Assembly: GCA_016801885.1 (NCBI GenBank)
Contig: CM028890.1
Location: forward strand, 12,082,001 to 12,146,000
DNA: 64,000 nt
Direction of reading: 5' to 3'
Origin: Toxotes chatareus
Taxonomy: Eukaryota > Chordata > Actinopteri > Toxotidae
Below the pieces are notes generated by a model that did not search any database, was not told where the DNA came from, and saw only the letters and a program-made list of their open reading frames with translations. Positions 38,901 to 50,900 of this stretch are shown here, piece after piece. Every line of letters begins with the position of its first letter. Positions within the stretch are counted from its first letter, which is position 1. The translations under genes and the position numbers were made by a program.

Positions 38901-41900
38901 CTTTTATATTACCGGCTTGGGTCAAAGTTCCCATTACAGCACTTTGAAGCTGTAATAATGCATACCATTTTGCTAATGGCCCTCTCTTTACCTCAGTACT
39001 TGATCGGCCATTTGAATTTTTATTGTGTTTTGAGTTGTTTGGCTGAAAGAAAAAAAGACCCCATTTGACCTTCTGTTTGAAATGTTAGCAAAAGGAGGCG
39101 GTTCACTAATCTTTCCCATCACGTCGACTGTCGAGCACATCTTTTCCTCCAGTTGCAGTTATTTTAATGGCACGACAGTATTTTGCACTTTGCAAAATTA
39201 TGCCTCCATTTGCCTTACGAGCAAGCTCTTTCTACCCCACTATTTTGTGCACTCTCTTTGAACTTTGGAAATGCACTGCATCTATCACATCTCTCTCAAA
39301 TAGCTTTAAATAATATGACAACACCTCCTGTCTGCCTGGGACACAGCTGTGCTCATGTTACTATAAGTGTGAGATGCTGAAAGCTGAAGGCATCATTTCC
39401 ATTAACAGTGGTTTTATTTGAAGTTCTTTCTGTCTGTGTTTCCTCCCCCCCAAAAAAACAAAAAAAACAAAACCTCCATTTGACAAGGAGCTGCAGAAAC
39501 ACTGAAGGTTCAGGCAAACAGTGCAGCTGAAGATTACATGAGAATTAAACATTGGTGATTCACTGTGCAAGTTGGGTCATTAGGAAAGAAAATGAAAAAC
39601 ATAACACAACAAAGACTGAAATGCAGTATGTAGGATCATTAGTTTAATACAGAGGTTATACTGGAAATCAACTTCCTGGAAGGAAACAATTTAATTTTAA
39701 CCAGTGATGATCTTTCTTTTGATGTCAGAGCTTCTCCAAAGAAAAGGATAGACAACAGTTAAGAATACAACAGAAGCTATGAATGATTTATGAATTAATA
39801 ATCGCCAGCAGTAGTTATGTTTCTGTTCAAATATTGAGGCAGGATGTGACATTGAACAACTGACCTGTTCTACACTTTAACCAAAGACGTTATTTGATAT
39901 TTATGTCTTTGTGTATTCTGGTTGAGGGGACCCTAAAGCATGAATGCTTTGAGCATAGCAGCAGATGGTGCTGCAACTTGAAGGTGTATTAGAAAAATCT
40001 GGTTCATCTGCTTTTATTGCATCTTCTCTTCTTTGATATTTCACTTTTTCTGCGTGAGCACTTTTATGCTATATTTCATTTTTTGTGCATGATACAACTA
40101 TATAAAACATAGGTCTTTGACACTATAAATACAGCAACAAACACAAAAAACACAACATAACCTGATATTGTAGACATATTGTAGCCAAATTGTCCATTAA
40201 TATACATATAAAACATGAAGCTTGGTGAACTTTATGCGGTAATGATATTTTGAGTTGGCCCAACTAAAGGGAGTGCAAAATTAATAATAAGTAAATAAAT
40301 AAAGAAAGAAGTCATTTGAATTTCAAAACTGAAATAATCAGTTTTTCTCCAAATATCTGTTTTTATTTGCAATTTAAAATGTTGGAAAAGTATTTTTTTG
40401 TGATCAGATAAAGAATAAATTATTTTCAGTGCCTTCAGTGACTGTTGACATTAACATGAAAATGAGCCGTAAGTGTAAATATCAAAAGGTAATGTCCCAC
40501 ACACTTGTGCCTCAGTCACATGGACATTTGTAATGGCAGAGGACGAAAGCCCTTGAGATGTCATATAATGTCTTAAATTGTAGCTCACCCTGTTGGTGTG
40601 CAACCCCTCAGGTTCCTTCTCCTAGGTAACTGTTAATATGCTCATGCAGTAGCCTGCCTTAATGCTGGGGTGGTGCTTAGCATTTTTGCTGAAAATATTT
40701 CATACCCCCTGTGCTTTTTTAGTGAAGTCTTGCTTCTCCTCTGTTAGGTCTGGATGTGCCCATGGATTTAACTGTGACAGCCTCGACAGACAACACCATC
40801 ACTCTGGTGTGGGGCGTGGTCCAGGGCCCCATCGACCACTACAAGGTCACCTACACATCCTCCTCTGGCGTCACAACTGAGGTAAGGAACTGGATAGATG
40901 AACACTGAATGGATAACAGATTTATAAGTTGTCTTGCAGGTGTGCACACGTGTTTATCCACTCTCGTCACTGAAGGGCCTAACAAGGCTTTGACCTTCTA
41001 CTGTGAAGATGTCTTAAAGTATAGATAAATTCCATTAAATATATGTTTAACTGCTTCTTCTTGTTCCAGCTGACAGTGCCTAAAGATGTAACCACCACCA
41101 CCCTGACAGACCTTGAGCCTGGGACTGAGTACACCATCACTGTAGCAGCAAGAAGAGGAAGACAGCAGAGCACTGCAGCTACAATAGACGCCTTCACAGG
41201 TAGAGGCATCACTCAAATTTCACTGTAAAAAAACACTTAACAGTGATACTTGAGATTGTCGTAGTTAATAGAAAGAATCCATAAAACATCAGTGTATTGA
41301 AATACCATCAGTCCTCCCTTATATTTCTCTGTGCTACAGCTGATATAAACTTTCCTATAGAGTACCAAGGTTGCAGTACAGTTTTCTCAATTAGCTCCAC
41401 TCAATTATCAACAAAACTAAGATGAAATCCACTCCCGAGTGTTTCCCCCTGATCAGGAAGACATGAAAGATCAGCCTATTACCGCAAAAAGCTAGAGACC
41501 AGTTTGAACAACAGTGGAACGTAATGAAGTTGAATTGTGAATATAATGAAGTAAAGTGTGGCAGCAGGTAAGGCAAGTCACGCTAAAAGAAAATGGAGGA
41601 CCTTAAAAGACTTCCAAGAAGCAATTAGCGGAGGTAAATTAGTCAAGTCAGCTAATGAGCTTGTTACAAGTGTTCCCTAATTGCACCTATGTTTTGCATC
41701 TAAATGCATTTGTGTTTTCTTCGGATCCCTTTTCAACAACACATTCTCTCTGTTTTCCTGTCACACTCACTACTCTTTGCCTGTGCTGCTTGATGTTACC
41801 TCTTACTCTGAGAATTTCAATCACAACCTAGTTTTCTTTTCTCCGTACTTGTGTCTATCCATCCGGCTATTTGTAGGATTGCCTGTCAGTCTGCTCAGCT

Positions 41901-44900
41901 CTGGTGGTTCTTTGTTATGCTTACTGCAGAAAGCTTGATTTGATTTCAGTAGCTCAAACGATGGCGTGAAAATGCGCCGACCTTCTGTCAGATTTGTCAT
42001 TCTTTTCTTCACCGCTCATCATCATCATCATCATCATCATGATCATCATCATCGGCTCTTTTCTTCTCCACCGTGACCACCGTGGCAGTTGTCACCGTCA
42101 TAACCATCATTGTCATCATCGCATTCTTCACCTTTTTGTCATCTGTGGTTTCCTTCAATAGCACCAGTCTAACCATCTGGAGAGGAGAGATGAGAGAATG
42201 ATGAAAATGACAGATCAAGAGAACCAGAGGAAAAATAATTAATCACCTGTCATCTTCTCATCCACTGTTCACTTGGCCATATTGGCAACATCTGTCTTCT
42301 TGTATTCAGTTGAACTCACCATAAGGGAAAAAAAAAACCTGGTTAATAATCCAAAGTTTGATCTCAAACTATAAACCCCAGACTGCGTTTGGAGCACCAC
42401 TGTCTGACCTACAGCTTGTGTCTTAGTCACTGAATATGTACTCTACCACTTGCTATCTTATAGTTAGGCAAACCGTAGGTTTGCAAACCGTCTTGTGTAT
42501 TCATTTATCACTGCAGTTGTATTTTTACACTGCATTACTCCGAGAGCAACAGAGGATTGTTAATTTATCATATGTATTAATTTACATATAATTTTTGTGG
42601 ATGCATTCCTTTCTTTATTCCTTTACTCATCCATTCTTACTCTTTTCCAGGTTTTTTAAGATATATAATGCTGAGACCAACAAGGGTGAGAAAACCCTTC
42701 CATAAGGAAATGCACTTTCTTTTCATTATCTACAGTGTATACATGTGTATGCCTCAGTTTTTATAGCTGTTATTTAAATTTACTTAACTCAATGTCTCAG
42801 TGTTTCTGAAATTAAAGCATAGAACAAAAAAGCACTTCTCATGACTATTAGACTGACATTTATCTATAAAAGTTCTATTTTTTTAAGGAATCATCAACTT
42901 CTGTGCTATGAAACCCAGAAGTGGCATTACAGTAAGACCTACAGAGCGTGACTCTCCAAGTTATCATCACATATTATCTACGTCCAGATCAACGATGACA
43001 ACTTCATCCTGACCACCGCCACCATGGCCATCACATTACTCCTTCCTCTGCAACATGGAATCCCTTATTTCTCCCTGTAAAGCTGCCATGTTTTTTGCCC
43101 GCTCTTGGTGCTGTGGTGCAATGAGCGTGTCCTTGTTGTGTTGTTTGTATCACATCTTCCACCGCCTTTGCGCACAAGGACACTTGTGTACGCCACAAGC
43201 ATGGGGTTTACGCGGTACAGATTTCTGCTGACTGCACAGGGCAGTAATACAGTAAATTCGTGAAGGATAGTAAAAGGTAGCGATCCACCAGTAAATGAAG
43301 AGAAGAACATAAACACAGGCCAGTAAAACAATGCAGGTTTCAGATGATGACTGATCCCAAAGAAAACATCACTGGACAACTTTAATCTGGATAAATCAGA
43401 AAAGAAACGAAAAAGTCAATGTTACCGCATCTTACCTGCTGTTTATACATCAACACATGGCTTATTAAATTCAAATCCTCTTGTATTTGTTGCTGTGTCA
43501 GCTGCTGCACTGGTTGATATTCATTACATCCTCTCCTGTCCAGATCATACATTTTGACAACAGCATCTGCTATCATCATCATTTCTCCATTTTCTTATTG
43601 TGAACAGTCCCCTCACATGTTCATCTTTATGGCAGGTAATCTCATTAGTTTCTTTCTTTTTTTAATGACCAATTAAATCATTGCTTCCACATGGTCTCTT
43701 CTGTCTCTCACCTGCCCCATCAAGACTGCACCCAAGGATAATTTTCTCTGCCATTTTATTAATGATCTGTTACACCATGACTGCTTCCATCCATCACCGC
43801 ATTGCTCGTCTGTCATCTCCATCACGATGGAATCAGTTTTTTGTTTTTTTCTTTCTTTTCTTCGCTCTTCTCCGGCTTTGCACCTGTCCTTGAAAAAAAC
43901 CTTCTGATGATCTTTGGACTATTCCGTTCCTCCAGGAATCAGACCTGTAACCCACCTCTACTTGTCAGAGGTGACTTCAGACTCAGTGTCAGTGGCATGG
44001 AGCGCCCCGGCGCCGCCCGCTGACCTCTTCATCCTGAGCTACAGCTCTGCCGACGGGACCGACACCTCTAAGGTGACTCTGGACGGCTCCAAGACGAGGT
44101 CACTGGTCCAGGGGCTGCTGCCGTCCACTCAGTACACCATCAGTCTAATTACAATTCAGGGGGATGTTACCTCTGAGCCTATCACAGCATCGCTCACCAC
44201 AGGTGAGCTGCTTGATTTCATGGGAAAGTTGTGGGTAGGGTTTGACACTAATGAGGACAGATGAACATGAGCTGCATAGTACAGGTCTGTGTGTCTTTGT
44301 ATTTTATGCATCCTTCACATTACTGTTTCTCTATGCATGGGCAGGGCACATGGATTTTCATGTTTAGGGCAGCAACCTACAAACAACTATTTACAATTTA
44401 AAGTGAAGATTGATGAATTGAATAACGTCAGAAAATAGTGAAAAATGTCCATCATAGTTTCTTAAATTCTGAAGTAATGTCTTTGAATTGTTTGTTTTTC
44501 TCAACTAACAATCCAAAACCTAAAGCAGATTCAATTTACTATCTCTTAAGATAAATATGCAGCTAATCCTCATATCTGTGAGGCAGTAACTAGGCAATCT
44601 TTGCTGTTTTTTGCTTCAGTGATTAATCAGTTATCAAAATTGTTGCTGATTATTTTCCTGTTGATCGACTAACCAATTAATTGAGGGGTGGTACTGGAAT
44701 GTCCCCAAACTCTATTGAGGATTAAGGCGAAAAACAGAGGTTGGGAATTGGAAAGAGAGGATTTTTTTTTGTAAGGAAAGTGGTGAATTAGTGAGGTATG
44801 TGAGGTAAAGTGAGAAAGGGAAGAGGAGGAAAATCTGTGTGAGAAATGGAAATACAGAGTGATTTTAAATTAAATATGTATTTGCAAAAATGCTGTTTGG

Positions 44901-47900
44901 GCATTTCATTTGCACAGAGCCACAGCAGAATGAGTTTTGTAATTAGCGATCTGCCTTGAAGGTTTTTATTTTCTCTTTTTTTCCCTTTCTTTGCCAGGTT
45001 TAGAGACACAGTAGCAAAAATCCTTGCTTTTGTTCTTCTGTGGTATCAGATGGCTGAGGTTTGCCACATATATGAAATCTGAGTCAACTGCAAGTCTGAA
45101 TAATGATCCAATGTTTATTCTAAACTCAAACACACTATTTTAACATTGGGGGATATCTGAGAAACTGCTGATAAATAGCACTCTATTAAAGAGAAGGACA
45201 TAGAGAAGGACAAAGGAGAGAGGGGAAGGACGGGCACAATGTGAGGGCTCAAATTGTTACTGTAAAATCAAGTGAAAGAAGTAGAAGAAGAATCTGCTTT
45301 TGCTTCCATCTCTGTTTCCATCTACACAGTTGAATTTAATCTTTTTAATCTTCCTTTTCTTTTATCTCCTCTCACAATTTCATTTCTCCCTATTTCTTTT
45401 ATGAAAATGTTTTACTTTCAACTCCTTCACACCTTTCTTCTTCTTTTTGTAATATATGATAAAGTATTACTGTTTAATTTTTCATTAATGAAAATGAGTC
45501 TCAGAAACATTTCTTTTGATTATGAGCATGCAATTCTTCCTTTTCTTTTATCTCCTCTCACAATTTCATTTCTCCCTATTTCTTTTCATGAAAATGTTTT
45601 ACTTTCAACTCCTTCACACTTTTCTTCTTCTTTTTGTAATATATGATAAAGTATTACTGTTTAATTTTTCATTAATTGGCTTATTGCGTGAAAATGAGTC
45701 TCAGAAACATTTCTTTTGATAATGAGCATGCGATTCTCATCTGGGAAGGGGATGAATGAAATGAGGGTCAGTATTGAAAACCTGTCTGAGAATTAGACAA
45801 TGTGCAAAACAGAAAAGTGAGGGTTTTTGTTTATTTTATTTCCAGACAGAAGGACAACAGAGAAATTGTCAAAAACGAAAAATAAGAGAGGGCTGAAGAC
45901 AAACAGTGAAAAGAGGAAAGTCAGCATTGAACAATAGAGATGTTAGCTTTGCATCAGTGCCAGAGACACCTGCATGCTGTCATCTGATTTTTGTGCCAGG
46001 TTCATATAATACTTTGGCAGCCTGCAGCACCCTGTCTCTCTTTACATTCGCCCACACATGATGATAAGCAGATTTCGAGGGTGAAATTGGACGGGGATTT
46101 TGAGACAGATGTACAGTATTTCTTGCACCTGTCTTTAAGACTGTGGTAATTTTGGTGTCCCACTTTGATCTCACATCTTTGAATGTGAGTGCTAATGAGA
46201 GAACGCACTCTGGCTTTCCTTGTATAATTAGGTGTGCTGTTAGGATTACATTTGCTGCCTTCACAACATTTGAAACTTGCTGCTTTCTTACAGGTTTAAC
46301 CACAGTTATAGTTGGCGAGTGGGTTCATATTGCTGTGATTGTCAGCTGTGCTCAGTGTAAAGGGAGTCTTAATGCGATTCAGCTTGAGGGCCACTTTTAT
46401 TTATTATCTGGTGCAAATTGCACACTAGCACAGTGCAAACCGAATTGTGATCTTCTACAGGGACACAGTCAACAGCAGCAGATGCCTCAGACAGAACTAT
46501 TCTGTGACCCTGAGGAAGCCTCATCAGAAAATATACTTTTTCAGCCATTGTTCTTGGGTCCCACCTTCTCCGAAGCAAACCCAAATTTGTAAGATATGCA
46601 CGAATGAATAATCACAACTTATATAAATGCTACTGGATTTCATACAAGTGGAACTGAAATTAGTACAAAGCCAAGAGTTACCGTATAAATCGACCCTTGT
46701 GCTTGTGAATAACAGCCATTATTCTTTTCAAAGTGGGCAAGAGAGCGTGTAGTAGCTGGTTTACAAGTTTCTCTCCTTGTCCTTAATAAGAGATGGAAAT
46801 TATCTCTTAATCTCTTCCTCCTGTTTTTGCCTTTTTCTGTCCTGCTCTCTCACTTTATGTATCCCTCTATTTCTTCCTCTAACAGCTTAGGAGCCGCCAT
46901 GAGTTTAATTGTTTGCTCACATTGTTTTCGGCATAACCTTTTCCATAGTAGAGCGATTGTCTCAGGAGACACATAAAACAAACTGTCAGCAGGGGGGTGG
47001 GTGGGGTGGTGTGGCTGCTCAGTCTCAATGCTAATGCTTCCCATTTTGATCTTTTAACTTTATGCAGCTGGATTTCTCCTGGAATATCTTTTGATGGTGT
47101 GTTTTAAATACAAATTCGCACTAAAAATGCATGTGCTTTCACAGACCAAGGACAGGTCTGTTTGTGTAAATGCAGTGAGGAGGAGATTAAAAATGACCTA
47201 AATGAGGATTACTGAACTACTTGGGCTTTCAAGGGCACTGTTTCTTTTAGATGTTTATGTAAATTCCCAATCTTGCTCAATAATACACCACATAACGCGG
47301 TCCTGTTGTACTTCTGGGACCAGACCAATCTGATCTGTCAACCGTGGGACTGATTGATAAGATTGCCCTTTTCAATCTCCCATGTTGTCTTTTATAGATC
47401 ATTTTTTTGACAAGATGTTAACAATTCCTCACCCATCACCCCCATCTAGGCATGGACCCACCAAAAGAGATGACGGTGTCTGATGTGTCCGAGGACGCAC
47501 TGACTATCTCCTGGATCAAACCACTGGCTCCATTTGAATACTATAAACTGTCCTACCAATCAGCCAGAGGTAGATTTTACATACTGTATTGTTTGTCTTC
47601 ATTACATTTTAATAACAAGGTGTTTATTATATTAACATATATGCCGAACACAGATTGTCCTTGTTACAGTTAAATGAACTTGGCATTTGCTGTAGCGGGT
47701 CTCACTGATGTAAGATATTTTGTTGCAGAGCACCCTGTTACACACCCTGTTATACCTAATTAATTCTAACATTTTATCAGTGAAATTTAATTGAAATTTT
47801 AATTAAAATTCTGCATTGATTAAATATTTACTCTGTGATGCAAAACACATATCAGTTGGCGGAACAGTAAACCATGAACATGAAGAAAGGTGATTTTCTG

Positions 47901-50900
47901 ATGTTAGTCTCTCTCTCTCTCTTTCTTTCTCTCTCTCTCTCTCTCTCCCTCTCCCCGGTGTCTCCTGCAGGCCGAGTGGACAGCGTGGTGATTGACAGCG
48001 ATGTGACGAACTACACCTTGTCCAGTCTGTTTCCTGCTACAGAATACGAGATCAGTCTCAACGCTGTCAGAGGGAGTCAGGAGAGCAAAGTGGTCAGCAC
48101 CTCCGTGTTCACAGGTGGGAGCTAATAATGAAACATGATTAGGACTCTGTGGTCATGACAGATGATTTCATGGGAGGGGAGTATTTTAGGTTTCTTTTGC
48201 CTTGTTCAATCAGTAGCAACCGACCGCCACCACTGTCAGTCGACACAGATGCTGCGGTTGCATTTGCTAAATTCAATTTTTTATCTTTGCTTTCTATGAA
48301 GATGGAAGATTTATGTCAGTTTAAGGGTTGATATTTCTATAACTCAACTTACAACGACTTGTTAGGATTCACTGATGTAGCAAGTTAGTTACAGGGAAGA
48401 TGGTGCCTACAAAGCTCTGATTGGTCAGACCTATATGGACACTCTTAAGCTCACCACAATATAAGAGCAACATAAAAACAGATATATCCTATAAAACAAA
48501 TATGGTAACAGAAAACCCGTGAAGCATGAAACACACTATACTAGTAAGAAATGCAGATGAATACGGGTGAAAATTGTTGTTTGTTTTGTCTTGACCTTAA
48601 GATATTCAATTAACTGTCATACATAATAAATAGCAAGTCATCACATTTGAGAAGTTGAATCAGTGAATTTTGTGGCATTTTTGCTTGAATAATATTAAAT
48701 GATTGGTTGATTATCAAAATAGTAATCCTCTAATGATTGACTAATCAATTAATCAACTAATTGTTGCAGCTCTAAACAGAAAACGCTTTAGAAGCACTGT
48801 TTTCTATTTGCAGCAGGTTGGTTGGGGAGGCTGACTTGCTGTAACCATGCCCCCCCTGAAAGGCACAGGCACCGACTGTAGGTACACATAAAGCATTTTG
48901 TAATTTTCTACTCTTGTAAAATAGGAGGCTACGTTGTATTAAAACCTCATTCCTCACTCTTTTAACTACGACTCCCTGATAAACATTCCCGCTGCGAGTG
49001 GGCGGCACAGGGACAAAGTGTTTTGCCATGTAAAATGAATGAAGAATTCCTCTTCCTCTGGTAGACTTTCAGACCAATTGTTCTTCCCACAACAATAACA
49101 GCTCTGCGTCTGGAGATTTGTACTAAAAAGAGCAGCGGACTCTCACACTCACACACGCACACAAACACGCACACACAGACGTCAGACAAAATCTAAGGGT
49201 ACAGCTGACATTGCAGGAAGTACAATCTTTGCTGCTGCAATAGATGAAGCTGTCCATTCAATGACCCAGTAATTGCTAACCTACTCCCAACTCTCTCACT
49301 CTCTTCTGTCTCTCTCACTGCTTTCCTTCCTTGCTTATCTCCTTATCTTTTTTCCTCACTTCTGTATTGGTCTGCCTTTCTCTATCTCTCCCATTCGTTC
49401 TCTTTCTTCTCTCCTCTATTCTCCATTATCCTCTGTCCTCTCTGCTTCACCCTTTTTTTTGTTTAACCCTCCTTCCTTGCTGCATCTTCCCAATTCATTA
49501 TTATATGTGAGAAAGCTCCAGTTCTCTTGCTTTCAGACTCTTAACTTAGCACTGAATCTTAAGTTAGGAAAACATAAAACCTCACTTGAACACGCATGTA
49601 AATAGGAGACACTATTCTTCTATGTGAAAGAATTCCACAAACCTAAGATTAACACACACTCCCGGTGCTGTACGCATAATCTTCAGTGTGTGTGTGAGCG
49701 AGGGAGAGGGAGGAGAGCACAGAACAGGAGAGAGAAGAGGAGAGCAGAAGGTGTGTTTGCATGCCAATGAGACCTGATTCACCAGGAGCTGCCAGGTTCA
49801 AGAATCCAGTGAGAGAGAAGAAGCTAAAAGAGTCTCTTTCGCTCACTTTCACTCTCTTTCCCGTCTCTGTCTCGCTCTCCCTTTATTATCAGCTCCCTTT
49901 TCTAACAGTCCCAGTGTACTTACAATGAGCAGAGCCGTTGGGGCTGTAATAGCTTGAAAAGAACATAACTCCAAAGTCAAGCTTGTTAGAAAGGGTAAAT
50001 AACATTTTCCTCACAAAGCACAATGCCCAACCAGGGACATTTTAATGCCGCTTTCAACAACAACAATACATAAACAGGGGATTGGAAGAGTAATCCAACA
50101 TTGCCTGGCCACGTATGTAATGACTAGAATTGCTACTTACTTCACTTCTGTAATCAATTATTGTCAGAGGGGATGAAAAAAAAGCAGGGAGCCACTTTTA
50201 ATTTTGCCAGCACAGCAGGTACTGTTAATCTAAAATGAATTTGGGAGGGTTGACACTAAATGGACCATGTGAAGGCCTGTTTAAGGGCTCATTAGCACAG
50301 TGTCAGCAACCCTAGTAAAGTATCAGTCTACCCAAAACTGAAGGTTAGAGAAAGGCTACTGAAGACCTCCCTGCTTGTCCAGTTTGTTCTACCAGATATC
50401 TCAGAGAAGGTCGAATGGATGCTTTGCTTTTTTAAATATCCCATAAAATCGCAAAACTTATGAAAAGATGCAAAATACATCTAAGAGAGGTGATGTGCTT
50501 GTCAGAAATCAGTCAGGCTTGTTGGACTGGACTTGGTGTGCAGCCGAATGCAGCTTGAAAAGTGGTGTCTGTGCAGAGGGAAAACCACTCTATACCTTTC
50601 TGATATCTGAGGATTAAGTCTCTTTAGGGTTCAAAGCAGAGTGAATGCAGCTTCCAGCCCCAGGCTAGTGTTCTTCGGGCCATGTTACATGTGTAACAGT
50701 CTGAGCACGACACGTCTGCTCAAGTGCTAAGTATAATCAATTATAGGTGCAACACTGGTCATTTACACCCAGTGGTCCGTTATTTTCCAGTCATACTCAA
50801 CAAAAAGGCACAGAAAATTGTAGTTATCAACAGGTAGGGAACAAATCTGTAACTAACTGCCAATTATATAACAGCTAACAAGTAGTTCCTGGATAACTCT

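Larger units (their letters stand above)
44203..47449. other. tnr intron, 3.2 kb
   Basis: Contains an AATTAATC-type element (44366-44684) and a 186-bp tandem duplication (45349-45735). No coding exon found. Confidence 0.85.

Noticed and set aside
45272..45719. Open frames with repeated FLLSPLTISFLPISF segments
   Set aside because: The repetition comes from the 186-bp tandem duplication of T-rich intron DNA, not from a protein repeat.
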